NCBI GenBank assembly: GCA_017448245.1
Contig: JAFSLV010000011.1
Span: 124,001-188,000 of the forward strand
Reading direction: 5' to 3'
DNA length: 64,000 nucleotides
Origin: Lachnospiraceae bacterium
Lineage (GTDB): Bacteria > Bacillota > Clostridia > Lachnospirales > Lachnospiraceae
The position numbers and the translations under genes are program-made. Under the pieces are notes generated by a model. It worked only from the letters and a program-made list of their open reading frames with translations, did no database searches and was not told where the DNA came from. Below are positions 50,885 to 59,481 of this stretch, one piece after another. The stretch's first letter is position 1; the number at the start of each line of letters is the position of its first letter.

Positions 50885-51306
50885 TGGCAAAGATTACGAT
50901 TCTTGCCGTCGGCAAATGCAGGGAGCGCTTTTTTGAGGAGGCGGCAAAAGAATACCTCAAGCGACTTACGCCGTATGTGTCCGTGCAGGTGATCGAGGTC
51001 AAAGAAGCCGGAAGGCTTCCGGCCAGAATCCCCGCGGAAGCCTACGTCATCGCCCTTGCGATCGAGGGAAAGGGCACCGACTCCGTATCCTTTGCGGAGC
51101 ATATGCAGGATCTTTTACGGACTGGAAGGGAGATCGTCTTTCTGATCGGAGACGCGGACGGTCTCGGAAATGAAGAAAAGGAGCGCGCGGACGAGCTGCT
51201 CAGCATGTCCGGCATGACCTTTCCGCACCAGATGGCGCGCGTCATTTTGCTGGAGCAGTTGTACCGGGGATTTCGTATCAGCAACGGAGCACCGTATCAT
51301 AAATGA
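50884..51306 (+). CDS. rlmH: 23S rRNA pseudouridine-1915 N3-methyltransferase RlmH
   Basis: 140 residues, shorter than the usual 155-160; the missing part is in the middle of the protein. SPOUT features are present: [49 protein letters not shown] and LLEQLYRGFRISNGAPYHK. The SAM-binding motif usually reads IGG; here it is IGD. The enzyme methylates pseudouridine 1915 in helix 69. The start ATG shares one base with the previous stop, and phoH follows with a 4-nt overlap. Confidence 0.92.
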   Translation: MAKITILAVGKCRERFFEEAAKEYLKRLTPYVSVQVIEVKEAGRLPARIPAEAYVIALAIEGKGTDSVSFAEHMQDLLRTGREIVFLIGDADGLGNEEKERADELLSMSGMTFPHQMARVILLEQLYRGFRISNGAPYHK

Positions 51307-52337
51307 GCAGAACGGAAGAAACCTATACCCTTGCCGTCGGACAGATGCAGGATATCTTCGGCGAGGGAGACCATTATCTGAAAAAAATCGAGAAGCAGTT
51401 TCACGTCGATGTCTTTGACCGGAGCGGAACACTGCATGTCGCGGGTGAAGCGCGCGATGTCGCAAGAGCGGGTGCGGTGATCCGGCAGCTGGCGGGGCTG
51501 AGCGCGCATGCGGGCAGCATCGACATCCAGAACGTGGAATATGCCATTGCACTGAGCGGGGAGAAACAGCCGATGGATGCGGAAAAGGACAATCTTCTGA
51601 CGGATCTCGATACCGATGTGATCTGCCATACGACGAACGGCAAGCCCGTCAAACCAAAGACCCTCGGACAGAAGGAATACGTCGACGCGATCCGAAAAAA
51701 CACCGTGGTCTTCGGCATCGGTCCTGCCGGTACCGGCAAGACCTATCTGGCGATGGCCCTTGCCATCAGCGCCTTTCAGCGGGAGGAGGTCTCCCGCATC
51801 ATCCTGACGAGACCGGCGATCGAAGCGGGAGAAAAGCTGGGCTTTCTTCCCGGAGACCTGCAGAGTAAGGTCGACCCGTATCTGCGGCCCCTGTATGACG
51901 CACTCTATCAGATTATGGGTGCGGACGCCTATCTGAGAAACGCGGAAAAGGGACTGATTGAGGTCGCGCCGCTCGCCTATATGCGCGGTCGCACGCTGGA
52001 CAATGCCTATATCATTCTGGACGAAGCGCAGAATACGTCGCCCGCACAGATGAAGATGTTCCTGACGCGCATCGGCTTTGGCGCAAAGGTCGTGATCACG
52101 GGCGACCAGACCCAGAAGGACCTGCCGCCGGGCACGGTTTCGGGGCTCGATGTCGCGCAGGAGGTCTTAAAGGGAATCGAGGACATCGCCGTGTGCAGGT
52201 TCACGAGCAGGGACGTGGTACGTCATCCGCTTGTGCTCAGGATCGTAAAGGCCTATGAGGAGTATGAGAAAAAGCAGTCGAGGAAGATGACGAAGGGCAG
52301 ACGCAAGAAGGATGCGCACGGTGGAAAAGAACGTTAA
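51303..52337 (+). CDS. phoH: PhoH family ATPase (YbeZ type)
   Basis: 344 residues. An N-terminal KH-like or PhoH leader (about 30-90) precedes the ATPase with Walker A GPAGTGKT (Lys146), GEKLGFLPGDLQSKVDPYLRPLYD and Walker B ILDEAQNTSP. In E. coli YbeZ works with YbeY in ribosome maturation and RNA processing. Here ybeY lies two genes downstream, the common Firmicute order phoH-pgpH-ybeY. The last 26 nt overlap the next gene. Confidence 0.94.
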   Translation: MSRTEETYTLAVGQMQDIFGEGDHYLKKIEKQFHVDVFDRSGTLHVAGEARDVARAGAVIRQLAGLSAHAGSIDIQNVEYAIALSGEKQPMDAEKDNLLTDLDTDVICHTTNGKPVKPKTLGQKEYVDAIRKNTVVFGIGPAGTGKTYLAMALAISAFQREEVSRIILTRPAIEAGEKLGFLPGDLQSKVDPYLRPLYDALYQIMGADAYLRNAEKGLIEVAPLAYMRGRTLDNAYIILDEAQNTSPAQMKMFLTRIGFGAKVVITGDQTQKDLPPGTVSGLDVAQEVLKGIEDIAVCRFTSRDVVRHPLVLRIVKAYEEYEKKQSRKMTKGRRKKDAHGGKER

Positions 52338-53535
52338 CAATCAGCGCGTTACCGGATTCCAGGCGCCGGATATCGTGCTGCTCATTCTGAGCGGTATCGC
52401 CGCGGGTGTCTTTTCACAGATCGCGGGTGCGGGGACGGATGTGACCGTCCGGAATACCGTAAGCGCCCTGCTTGCCGCCTCCGTCATGGTGTTTTTGCTC
52501 GGCAGCGAGCGCATACAGGGCAGGCTCCTCTTTGACAACGCGCATCATCCGGAGCGCTTTTGCATCGCCTATACCGCATCGCTCCTTGCCGCGCTGTTCC
52601 TCACAAGGGTCGATACCGCGCTCTGGCCGTATCCCGTGATCTTTACGGTTCTTGCGCTTACGGGCAATGCGCTCACCGGGATGTATGCGGGAGCGGTGCT
52701 TTTGTTTCTTTCCGTTCTTTTTCTGCCCGCTCAGGGGACGGCGGTGTTTGCCTGTTATTTTCTGGCCGGCAGCGTCTGCGTCGTCTGGTTTTCCGCTGTC
52801 GACGAAAAGATGCGTGTGGTGCAGGCGGCGTTCGGATGCGCGCTGGTGCAGGCGATTTGTCTCCTTGCCTTTCAGGTACTGATGGTCAATGCGCGCTTTC
52901 ACGTATCGATGCTGTGGATTCCCCTGATCAATACGGCAGGATGCGCGCTGCTCCTTGCCGTCATCGCACACATTTTTATCGGCACGGTGGTCCGGCATGA
53001 CCGCGTGCGCTATGCGGATATCAATGATACGGAATTTTCCCTGATGGCAGCCATCCGCACAAGGGACAAGGATGCCTATTACCGGGCGATTCATACATCC
53101 TATCTGGTGGACAAGGTGGCGGAGGCGCTTCATCTGAAAAAGGATGCGGCCCGTGCCTGTGCCGCCTATCACAGGATCGGATGTCTGGACGGAAAAAAAA
53201 GCGTCTGGCCGGATGTGGCGCATTATTATACCGAATTTGATTTTCCGGAGGACGCGGTTGCCCTGATCAGGGAGTATCTGACCTTTTCGAGAAGCGGCCC
53301 CTCCTCCAGGGAGGCAACGGCGGTATTTGTGTGCGAGTGCCTGGTGGACAGGCTGCTGATGATCTTTCGCAAAAATAAAAACGCGTCCGTCGCCTATGAT
53401 ACGCTGATCGACGAGACGGTGGCACAGCTGCGTACGGAGGGCTCTCTTTCGAGGAGCGAGATGTCGATCGGGGAGATCGAGCAGTTAAAAAACGTGCTGA
53501 AGCAGGAGAAACTCTATTATGATCTTTTGCGTTGA
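52312..53535 (+). CDS. PgpH-like 7TM protein with degenerate HD domain
   Basis: 407 residues. Seven helices lie between about 20 and 225. The soluble end contains IHTSYLVDKVAEALHLKKDAARACAAYHRIGC, which aligns by position with the HD phosphodiesterase core of PgpH (QHS, then YHDIG). The HD pair is HR here (His287-Arg288) and most other metal ligands are missing. The large N-terminal 7TMR-HDED domain is also absent. PgpH degrades c-di-AMP; this one probably cannot. The place between phoH and ybeY is that of pgpH. Confidence 0.75.
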   Translation: MRTVEKNVNNQRVTGFQAPDIVLLILSGIAAGVFSQIAGAGTDVTVRNTVSALLAASVMVFLLGSERIQGRLLFDNAHHPERFCIAYTASLLAALFLTRVDTALWPYPVIFTVLALTGNALTGMYAGAVLLFLSVLFLPAQGTAVFACYFLAGSVCVVWFSAVDEKMRVVQAAFGCALVQAICLLAFQVLMVNARFHVSMLWIPLINTAGCALLLAVIAHIFIGTVVRHDRVRYADINDTEFSLMAAIRTRDKDAYYRAIHTSYLVDKVAEALHLKKDAARACAAYHRIGCLDGKKSVWPDVAHYYTEFDFPEDAVALIREYLTFSRSGPSSREATAVFVCECLVDRLLMIFRKNKNASVAYDTLIDETVAQLRTEGSLSRSEMSIGEIEQLKNVLKQEKLYYDLLR

Positions 53536-54022
53536 AAACGAAACGGGAGAGGATTTTTCCTTTGATGCCGAAGGACTTGCAAGAGAGGTGGCACAGCGCG
53601 TGCTGGAGGATGCGGACTGTCCCTTTGAAACGCAGGTGCATCTTCTCATCGTCGGTGCGGAGGAGATCCGCAGGCTCAATGACGCGCACCGCGGCAGGGA
53701 TGCGGTGACGGATGTGCTGTCCTTTCCCGGACTGGAGTTTGAAGCGCCGGGCGTTTTTTCCATGCCGGAAGAAGCGCTTTCCATCAATCTCGATCCGGAA
53801 AGCGGTGCGTACTGGCTCGGAGACATCGTGATCTGCAAAGAGGCGGTCGGGGAACAGGCCGCGCGCTACGGGCACAGCGAAAGAAGGGAACTGGCATTTC
53901 TGGTCGCACATGCGATGCTGCATCTGACCGGCTATGATCATGAGACCGAAGAGGAAGAGGAAGTGATGACCGGAAAGCAGGAAGAGATTCTTTCCGCACT
54001 CGGAATCACGAGGGACGCATAA
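53519..54022 (+). CDS. ybeY: Endoribonuclease YbeY
   Basis: 167 residues. The metal motif HAMLHLTGYDHE has the three conserved His residues. RLNDAHRGRDAVTDVLSFP and LGDIVICKEAV are family signatures. YbeY matures 16S rRNA 3' ends and takes part in ribosome quality control. AGGAG at 53504-53508 selects the ATG at 53519. It overlaps the PgpH-like gene by 17 nt. Confidence 0.96.
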   Translation: MIFCVENETGEDFSFDAEGLAREVAQRVLEDADCPFETQVHLLIVGAEEIRRLNDAHRGRDAVTDVLSFPGLEFEAPGVFSMPEEALSINLDPESGAYWLGDIVICKEAVGEQAARYGHSERRELAFLVAHAMLHLTGYDHETEEEEEVMTGKQEEILSALGITRDA

Positions 54023-54026
54023 GGAA

Positions 54027-55637
54027 ATGGAGCAGGAGAAAGGAAAGACGAGAGCGCTGCGTCCCACGCGCGCGACATATCTTTTGCCGATGGCTGTCCT
54101 TTTTGCGGCCGTTTTTCTGGTCCGCAACAGCGGCGCGCTTGCGGGGGCTTTTTTGGTCATGGTGCTGCCGCCGTATCTGACCGGATGCGGGATCTATCTG
54201 CTGACGGCCAGAAGACGCTGTGCGCGTTTTGTCAGGCTGTACGCGGATAACGAATTCTACATCAACGCACGGGACGCGTCGCGGCGGGCGCTGATACAGA
54301 CCGCGGGCGCACAGATCGTGGCAGGTGTCCTCCTTGCCGTCTGCTCTTATCCCGTATCTCTTTTTGTGACAGGGTCGGTCAGGGGGATGTACGCCTTGTG
54401 CGTGACGGCGCTCATACTGCCCGTATACGGTGCGGAGAGCGTTTTGGCCGGCTTTGCGGAAGGCATGGGACATGCAAAGAGCGTCTATCTGACGGACATT
54501 GCCAGATGTGTTCTGGTGACGGCAGGGGCGGTCTTTGGCGGGCTGTACGGTTACCGCTACGGATGCCGGATCGATGCGCTGCTTTTTACCGGGGATTGCG
54601 GTGCGGCATATCTGGCCTGTTTTTTTGCAGCGGGGATCCTGCTCGGCGAACTGGCGGTTCTTCTGGTACTTTGGATTCTGAGATGGCGGATCCTGCACGG
54701 GCTGTCTCCTCTCGAGGAGAGCGGAAAGCCCAGATTTCTGGGAGAGGAACCCGCTTATTTCAGCACCTTTTTTCCCGCCGCCTGTGCCTATGCGTTTTGC
54801 CATCTGGTCTTTGCGCTTTTGACGGGGATCTTTGTGATACCGCAGGAGGCGCCGCTGTCCGCGGCGGAGATCTACGGACAGTATGCCGTATGCATACAGC
54901 TGCTCGGAATGCTGTTGAGCTTTACGCAGATCCGGCATTGCTTTGCGCTCAGCGCATCCCGCGCGGCGCCGGGCGTCAGGCAAAAGAGGCTCCTGCAGCT
55001 GCTGCGCAGGATCGTGCTGGTCAGTGTGCCCGCGGGCGCCTTTCTGACGGGACTTTCGGAGGTGGTGTCCTATGCCGTCTTCCGGTTGCCCGGGGATCAG
55101 ACGGTGACGCTGTTTGCGGCGGGCGGATTTCTTTTGCCGCTGTATACCCTGGCGCTGACCGGAACGCTTTTGATGATTCTTTTCCAACACGGCCGGGCGC
55201 TGGTGCTGGCCGCGGGGATGGCCGTTTCGCTTTCCGTTTTGATGACGGTACTGTGCACGGGCTTCCTTTCGGGGGCCGTGAAGGAGAGGATTTTTCTCGC
55301 GCCGGTTCTGATGATGCTTGCGTTTTTGCTGTTTGACGTGACGGGACTCGGGCTGATGCTGTCCTCCATGGGACTCAGGCGGACCGTGCTCCTGCGGATG
55401 TTTCTGAAGCCCGCGGGCTGTGCCGCGGCGGCAGCGCTGATGCTGTATCTGACGGCGCACAGTGCGGTGCATGTCATCGGAGAGATGCCTACGCTGCTCC
55501 TCGGTCTCCTTGCGGGAAGCGTGTTGTATCTGATCCTTCTGGCCGTCTTCAGGGGGCTTGAGGCGGACGATCTTCAGGGAGTGCCGCTCGGCGGCCTCTT
55601 AGAGCGGATTTCCCTCAGGGGAACGGGGCCTTCATGA
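54027..55637 (+). CDS. Divergent MOP-like membrane protein
   Basis: 536 residues with about 14 helices. The repeating pattern of helix pairs and the ending LRRTVLLRMFLKPAGCAAAAALMLYL resemble MATE/SpoVB-type flippases, but it is far from the copy at 7510. Function inferred only from fold: possible export of lipid-linked envelope precursors. The gene starts 4 nt after ybeY and overlaps the next by 4 nt. Confidence 0.62.
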   Translation: MEQEKGKTRALRPTRATYLLPMAVLFAAVFLVRNSGALAGAFLVMVLPPYLTGCGIYLLTARRRCARFVRLYADNEFYINARDASRRALIQTAGAQIVAGVLLAVCSYPVSLFVTGSVRGMYALCVTALILPVYGAESVLAGFAEGMGHAKSVYLTDIARCVLVTAGAVFGGLYGYRYGCRIDALLFTGDCGAAYLACFFAAGILLGELAVLLVLWILRWRILHGLSPLEESGKPRFLGEEPAYFSTFFPAACAYAFCHLVFALLTGIFVIPQEAPLSAAEIYGQYAVCIQLLGMLLSFTQIRHCFALSASRAAPGVRQKRLLQLLRRIVLVSVPAGAFLTGLSEVVSYAVFRLPGDQTVTLFAAGGFLLPLYTLALTGTLLMILFQHGRALVLAAGMAVSLSVLMTVLCTGFLSGAVKERIFLAPVLMMLAFLLFDVTGLGLMLSSMGLRRTVLLRMFLKPAGCAAAAALMLYLTAHSAVHVIGEMPTLLLGLLAGSVLYLILLAVFRGLEADDLQGVPLGGLLERISLRGTGPS

Positions 55638-56884
55638 GCGCCGGAACAGAGGATATCATCGTCGCCGGCGGCGGCGCATCGGGACTTGCGGCCTGTCTGT
55701 ATGCGGCCGGATACGGTCTTTCTGTTTTGTGCCTCGAAAAAAACGATGTCCCCGGAAAAAAGCTCTCCATGACGGGCAACGGCAGGGGCAATCTCTCCAA
55801 TCTCCACATGGACGTTTCCTGTTATAACGAGGGGGCGCGGTCGTTTCTTTCATCCCTGATCGGTCCGCAGGCCACGGAGGAGACCGTCCGCTTTTTCAGG
55901 GAAGCGGGGGTGCTGTTGCGCAACGAGGAAGGATATCTGTATCCGGTGGCGGGCGTGGCAAAAGAGGTAACGGACGCGCTCATCGCCGCCTGCGTGAAAA
56001 AGGGCGTGCGCTTTTTGTGCAACCGGCAGGTCAAAAGCATCCGGAAAGAAGGCGCGTATTTTGAGGTAAAAGATCCACGTGAGACACACCGGGCAAGATG
56101 CGTGATTCTTGCAACGGGAGGTCTTGCGGGCCCCAGATCCACCGGCTCTTCGGGAGACGGATACTATCTGGCAAAGCAGCTCGGGATGGAGGTGACGCCC
56201 CGTTATCCGGCCCTTGTCAGGCTGTTGACCGCGGAGGAGACGGTGTCTTCGGAAAAGGGAGTGCGTGTGCGTGCGACGGTCTCCTTTTATGCCGGGGAGG
56301 AGCTCTTTGCGAGGGAAACCGGCGAGGTGCAGATCACGTCGAAGGCGCTGTCGGGGATTCCCGTGCTGCAGGCTTCCGGAGAGGCGGCAAGACATCTGGC
56401 GGAGGGAAGGGACGTGACCGCAAGGATCGACTGCTTTCCGGATGTCGCGCAGGCGGACTTTCTTTCAATGTGCGGGGAGCGTACGGAAAAAGCCCGGGAG
56501 GGGACGCTTGCGGATCTTCTTAGGGGATTTGCGCATCCGTCCCTGTGCCGGGCGGTTCTGACAGCGGAGGGGATGTCGGGAGAGGACAAAACGCGCGCGG
56601 TACCCGGAGACAAGCTGCTGGCACTGCTTTGCACGTTTCGCGCGTTCCCCGTACGGATCCGTGCCGCGGACTCTTATCTGCAGGCGCAGACGACCGCGGG
56701 CGGCGTGCGTCTTTCGGACCTCACACCGCAGCTTGCGGCCAGGAAGACGCCCGGCGTCTATGTCACGGGAGAGCTGTGCGATGTGGACGGGCGCTGCGGC
56801 GGTTACAATCTGCAGTGGGCCTTTACGAGCGCGAAGACCGCCGTGGATGATATTGCAAGAATACTAAAAAACGATAAATCATGA
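55634..56884 (+). CDS. HI0933/BaiN-family flavoprotein
   Basis: 416 residues. The FAD Rossmann motif AGGGASGLAACLYAA (residues 12-26) and KNDVPGKKLSMTGNGRGNLSN are diagnostic for the HI0933-like group. The end YVTGELCDVDGRCGGYNLQWAFTSAKTA contains the second FAD contact. Some members (BaiN) have been proposed to act on bile acids, but most are unassigned and no bile-acid genes are near. ATGA overlaps on both sides place it in the ybeY operon. Confidence 0.9.
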   Translation: MSAGTEDIIVAGGGASGLAACLYAAGYGLSVLCLEKNDVPGKKLSMTGNGRGNLSNLHMDVSCYNEGARSFLSSLIGPQATEETVRFFREAGVLLRNEEGYLYPVAGVAKEVTDALIAACVKKGVRFLCNRQVKSIRKEGAYFEVKDPRETHRARCVILATGGLAGPRSTGSSGDGYYLAKQLGMEVTPRYPALVRLLTAEETVSSEKGVRVRATVSFYAGEELFARETGEVQITSKALSGIPVLQASGEAARHLAEGRDVTARIDCFPDVAQADFLSMCGERTEKAREGTLADLLRGFAHPSLCRAVLTAEGMSGEDKTRAVPGDKLLALLCTFRAFPVRIRAADSYLQAQTTAGGVRLSDLTPQLAARKTPGVYVTGELCDVDGRCGGYNLQWAFTSAKTAVDDIARILKNDKS

Positions 56885-58563
56885 TCGAAATATCACAAAT
56901 CAAAATTCCGTTTGCCTCCCGCACCCATCAGGAACTGATGTCGCTCCTTACGGCAAAGGCCGCAAAGATACTGCATGTGCGGCCCGCGCAGATCACGCGG
57001 CTGACGGTCGTGCGCCATACGATCGACGCGCGCAAAAAACCGCAGCTGTATGATGTCTATTCCGTGACGCTTGCACTCCGCAAGACAAGGGAAGAACGCG
57101 TTCTAACGCGGGCAGACAGCCGTTTTGTACGCCGTATCGAACAAAAAGAAGCCCCCTTTTCCCTGTCCGCGTTCCGGGCATCGTTTCCGAAAACGCTGCA
57201 TCCTATGCGTCCCGTGATCGCGGGGACGGGACCGGCCGGGCTGTTTTGCGCGATGGAGCTTCTTTTGCGCGGCTTTTCGCCGATACTGATCGAGCGCGGA
57301 AAAAGCGTGGAGGAGCGCAGGGAGGATGTGTCCCGTTACTGGGAAGGGGGCACGCTGGATGCGGAGAGCAATGTGCAGTTTGGCGAGGGCGGTGCCGGCA
57401 CCTTTTCCGACGGCAAGCTCTATACGTCGGTCAGGGACAGGGAAGGCCTCATGCACCGGGTGCTTTCGATTTTTCACGCACACGGGGCCGGGGAATCGAT
57501 CCTCACGGAAGCCGATCCGCATATCGGGACGGACGCGCTTGCGCAGATTGTTTCCCGCATGCGGGAGACGATTCTGCTTGCGGGAGGGGAAGTATGTTTT
57601 TCGGATGCGCTGAACGGGCTTGTTCTTTCCGGGGTGCGTGATACGGACGGCGCTTATACGCAAAGAATCACGGCGGTAAAGACCGCAAGGGGCATCCTCG
57701 ACACACAGGCGCTTGTCCTGGCCACGGGGCACAGCGCGCGCGATACCTTTGAGATGCTTGCGGAATCCGGTGTACGGATGGAGCAAAAGGCCTTTGCCGC
57801 GGGCTTTCGCATCCTTCATCCGCAGGAAAGCATCGATCTGGCCAGATACGGCAGGATCCATAAAGAGGCGCTTCCGCCTGCCTCATACAAACTCACAACC
57901 CGTGTGGGGGCGCGCAGTGTCTATACCTTTTGCATGTGCCCCGGGGGCTTTGTGATCGATGCCGCGAGCGAACCGGGCGGACTGTGCGTCAACGGCATGA
58001 GCAATTCCTTACGGGACGCGCCCTTTGCCAACAGCGCCGTCATCTGCACCGTGACGCCTGCGGATTATGACCGCGGTTCGGTGCTTGACGGGATCCGGTT
58101 CCAGCGACTTGCGGAACAAAGAGCCCATGCGGCGGGAGCGGGCGCCATTCCCGTCATGCGCTTTTCGGAACTGGCGGAGCGCCTTTGCATCCGTACAGGG
58201 GAAGGAACGATGCCCGTCAACGGTGCACTGCCGCTTGCGGAGGGGATCCGGGGGCGTTTTGAGGAAGCCGCAATCGACAGCATCCTGCCGGAGGACATCA
58301 CGAGGGCAATCGCGGAGGGGATCGGCGAATTCGGTAAAAAAATCCGGTGCTTTGATGCGCCGGATGCGTGGCTGTGCGCCACGGAAAGCAGAACCTCGTC
58401 CCCCGTCCGGATCGTCAGGGATAAGGACATGCAGTCGGTGAATACCAAGGGACTCTTCCCCTGCGGAGAGGGTGCGGGATATGCCGGCGGCATCATGAGC
58501 GCCGCGATCGACGGCATCCGCGTGGCAGGCGCGGTAGAAAAAGCGCTACTTTCTGCGGGATGA
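56881..58563 (+). CDS. FAD-dependent oxidoreductase (COG2509 type)
   Basis: 560 residues. An N-terminal domain of about 95 residues precedes AGTGPAGLFCAMELLLRGFSPILIERG, the FAD site at about 104-130. FGEGGAGTFSDGKLYTSV and the end GLFPCGEGAGYAGGIMSAAIDGIRVAG match the uncharacterised FAD-dependent dehydrogenases often found beside HI0933 proteins in Firmicutes. Substrate unknown. It ends the operon and overlaps the convergent gene by 18 bp. Confidence 0.9.
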   Translation: MIEISQIKIPFASRTHQELMSLLTAKAAKILHVRPAQITRLTVVRHTIDARKKPQLYDVYSVTLALRKTREERVLTRADSRFVRRIEQKEAPFSLSAFRASFPKTLHPMRPVIAGTGPAGLFCAMELLLRGFSPILIERGKSVEERREDVSRYWEGGTLDAESNVQFGEGGAGTFSDGKLYTSVRDREGLMHRVLSIFHAHGAGESILTEADPHIGTDALAQIVSRMRETILLAGGEVCFSDALNGLVLSGVRDTDGAYTQRITAVKTARGILDTQALVLATGHSARDTFEMLAESGVRMEQKAFAAGFRILHPQESIDLARYGRIHKEALPPASYKLTTRVGARSVYTFCMCPGGFVIDAASEPGGLCVNGMSNSLRDAPFANSAVICTVTPADYDRGSVLDGIRFQRLAEQRAHAAGAGAIPVMRFSELAERLCIRTGEGTMPVNGALPLAEGIRGRFEEAAIDSILPEDITRAIAEGIGEFGKKIRCFDAPDAWLCATESRTSSPVRIVRDKDMQSVNTKGLFPCGEGAGYAGGIMSAAIDGIRVAGAVEKALLSAG

Positions 58564-58938
58564 GGTCTTGCGGATGACGGGCTTGGCCGTCTTTTTCCTG
58601 CGGACCTTGTTTTTGATTTCTTTTTTGCGGGCGAGCTCCTTGACGGCGTCCTTTTCCTGCATGCCGCGCGCATTGCGCACGCGCACGTCGCGGATGCCGC
58701 GGACGAGCTCCCTGGCCTCCTTGAAGTCGGCCTTGTTGATGCGGATTGTACAGGAGATCCGGTCACCCTTGGGTGCAAACAGACGCTGCCAGAACCCCTG
58801 GTCCTGCCATTCCACAAAATAAGAGATCCGGTGGCGCAAAAAAGTGCGCTCGAGCTCCTGTTTGGCCTGTTTGGTAAAGACCTTGCAGAAGGGGATCTCG
58901 TTATCGAAGACTTGTCCGTCCATCAGCACCGAAGACAA
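58546..58938 (-). CDS. Small basic hypothetical protein
   Basis: 130 residues. The first part (SVLMDGQVFDNEIPFCKVFTKQAKQELERTFLRHRISYFVEW) looks like a compact alpha/beta domain; the last 40 residues are a run of Lys and Arg suggestive of nucleic-acid binding. The start is TTG at 58938, 7 nt after AAAGGAGG; the next ATG (58923) is too far from that site. A clear promoter lies upstream. I do not recognise a family name. Confidence 0.72.
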   Translation of the reverse strand: MSSVLMDGQVFDNEIPFCKVFTKQAKQELERTFLRHRISYFVEWQDQGFWQRLFAPKGDRISCTIRINKADFKEARELVRGIRDVRVRNARGMQEKDAVKELARKKEIKNKVRRKKTAKPVIRKTSSRRK

Positions 58939-58962
58939 TGGCGTTCCTCCTTTATGCAGAGT

Positions 58963-58991
58963 ATCATAACAAATTCCTGCCGAAAAATCAA
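58963..58991 (-). promoter_or_regulatory. Promoter of the small basic protein gene
   Basis: On the minus strand TTGATT (58991-58986), 17 nt, TATGAT (58968-58963). It is back-to-back with the tRNA promoter. Confidence 0.7.
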
Positions 58992-58999
58992 AAAAATAA

Positions 59000-59028
59000 T
59001 TGATAAAACGAAAAGACCGTGCTATGAT
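59000..59028 (+). promoter_or_regulatory. Promoter of tRNA-Ala
   Basis: TTGATA (59000-59005), 17 nt, TATGAT (59023-59028), with TGC before the -10. The mature tRNA begins 20 nt downstream. Confidence 0.72.
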
Positions 59029-59048
59029 AGACGACGTACTGCTTTTAG

Positions 59049-59121
59049 GGGCTCATAGCTCAGTTGGGAGAGCGCTGCGTTCGCAACGCAGAGGTCGAGG
59101 GTTCGAATCCCTTTGGGTCCA
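59049..59121 (+). tRNA. tRNA-Ala (anticodon CGC)
   Basis: 73 nt. Acceptor stem GGGCTCA with TGGGTCC including the G3-U70 alanine identity pair, D-arm GCTCAGTTGGGAGAGC, anticodon stem CTGCG/CGCAG with loop TTCGCAA (CGC) and T-arm GAGGGTTCGAATCCCTT. CCA is not encoded. It decodes GCG, a codon used often in this GC-rich genome. Confidence 0.96.
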
Positions 59122-59140
59122 CTCGCAGATGCTCGTGGAC
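59117..59140 (+). other. Trailer hairpin over the tRNA-Ala 3' end
   Basis: GTCCAC (59117-59122) pairs with GTGGAC (59135-59140); after two mismatches three more pairs close a tiny loop. The left arm is the 3' acceptor strand of the tRNA, the same design as after tmRNA. Confidence 0.55.
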
Positions 59141-59193
59141 TGCACGTCTGCTGTGGCGGACAGACTCCCCGGGCATGCGGTGCCCGAACAGGA

Positions 59194-59390
59194 GCGCAGT
59201 TTTACCGGACAAAATGCTTGCATTTCGTCCGAAGAGGAGGCACAACGAAGCGATTGTGAGTGCGGAGTATACGACGCACGAACGGTAGCGCAGTTTTACC
59301 GGACAAAATGCTTGCATTTCGTCCGAAGAGGAGGCACAACGAAGCGATTGTGAGTGCGGAGTATACGACGCACGAACGGTAGCGCAGTTT
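59194..59390 (+). repeat. Perfect 94-bp tandem duplication between two tRNA genes
   Basis: Positions 59194-59287 and 59288-59381 are identical over all 94 bases, followed by 9 bases of a third copy. Each unit can form three hairpins: an 11-bp stem with one mismatch (GGACAAAATGC with GCATTTCGTCC), CACAA with TTGTG, and GTGCG with CGCAC. No protein is credible here. The stretch 59122-59193 before it holds CGGGCA/TGCCCG and other short stems. Confidence 0.9.
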
Positions 59391-59400
59391 GTGCCGACGT

Positions 59401-59471
59401 GCATGTGTAGTTCATCGGTAGAACGCCAGCTTCCCAAGCTGGAGAGGTGGGTTCGACTCCCATCACGTGCT
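59401..59471 (+). tRNA. tRNA-Gly (anticodon CCC)
   Basis: 71 nt. Acceptor GCATGTG with CACGTGC, all seven positions paired apart from a T-G wobble, D-arm GTTCATCGGTAGAAC, anticodon stem CCAGC/GCTGG with loop TTCCCAA (CCC) and T-arm GTGGGTTCGACTCCCAT. Discriminator U. CCA is not encoded. Probably transcribed with tRNA-Ala through the repeat. It ends 10 nt before the convergent gene. Confidence 0.96.
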
Positions 59472-59481
59472 GAAACAATGA

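Noticed and set aside
54006-55472. 488-codon open frame antisense to the MOP-like gene
   Set aside because: Composition dominated by Gln, Arg, His and Lys. The + strand frame has clear membrane helices and ATGA coupling.
59194-59390. CRISPR array
   Set aside because: The repeated unit is contiguous, 94 bp long and has no spacers or cas genes nearby.
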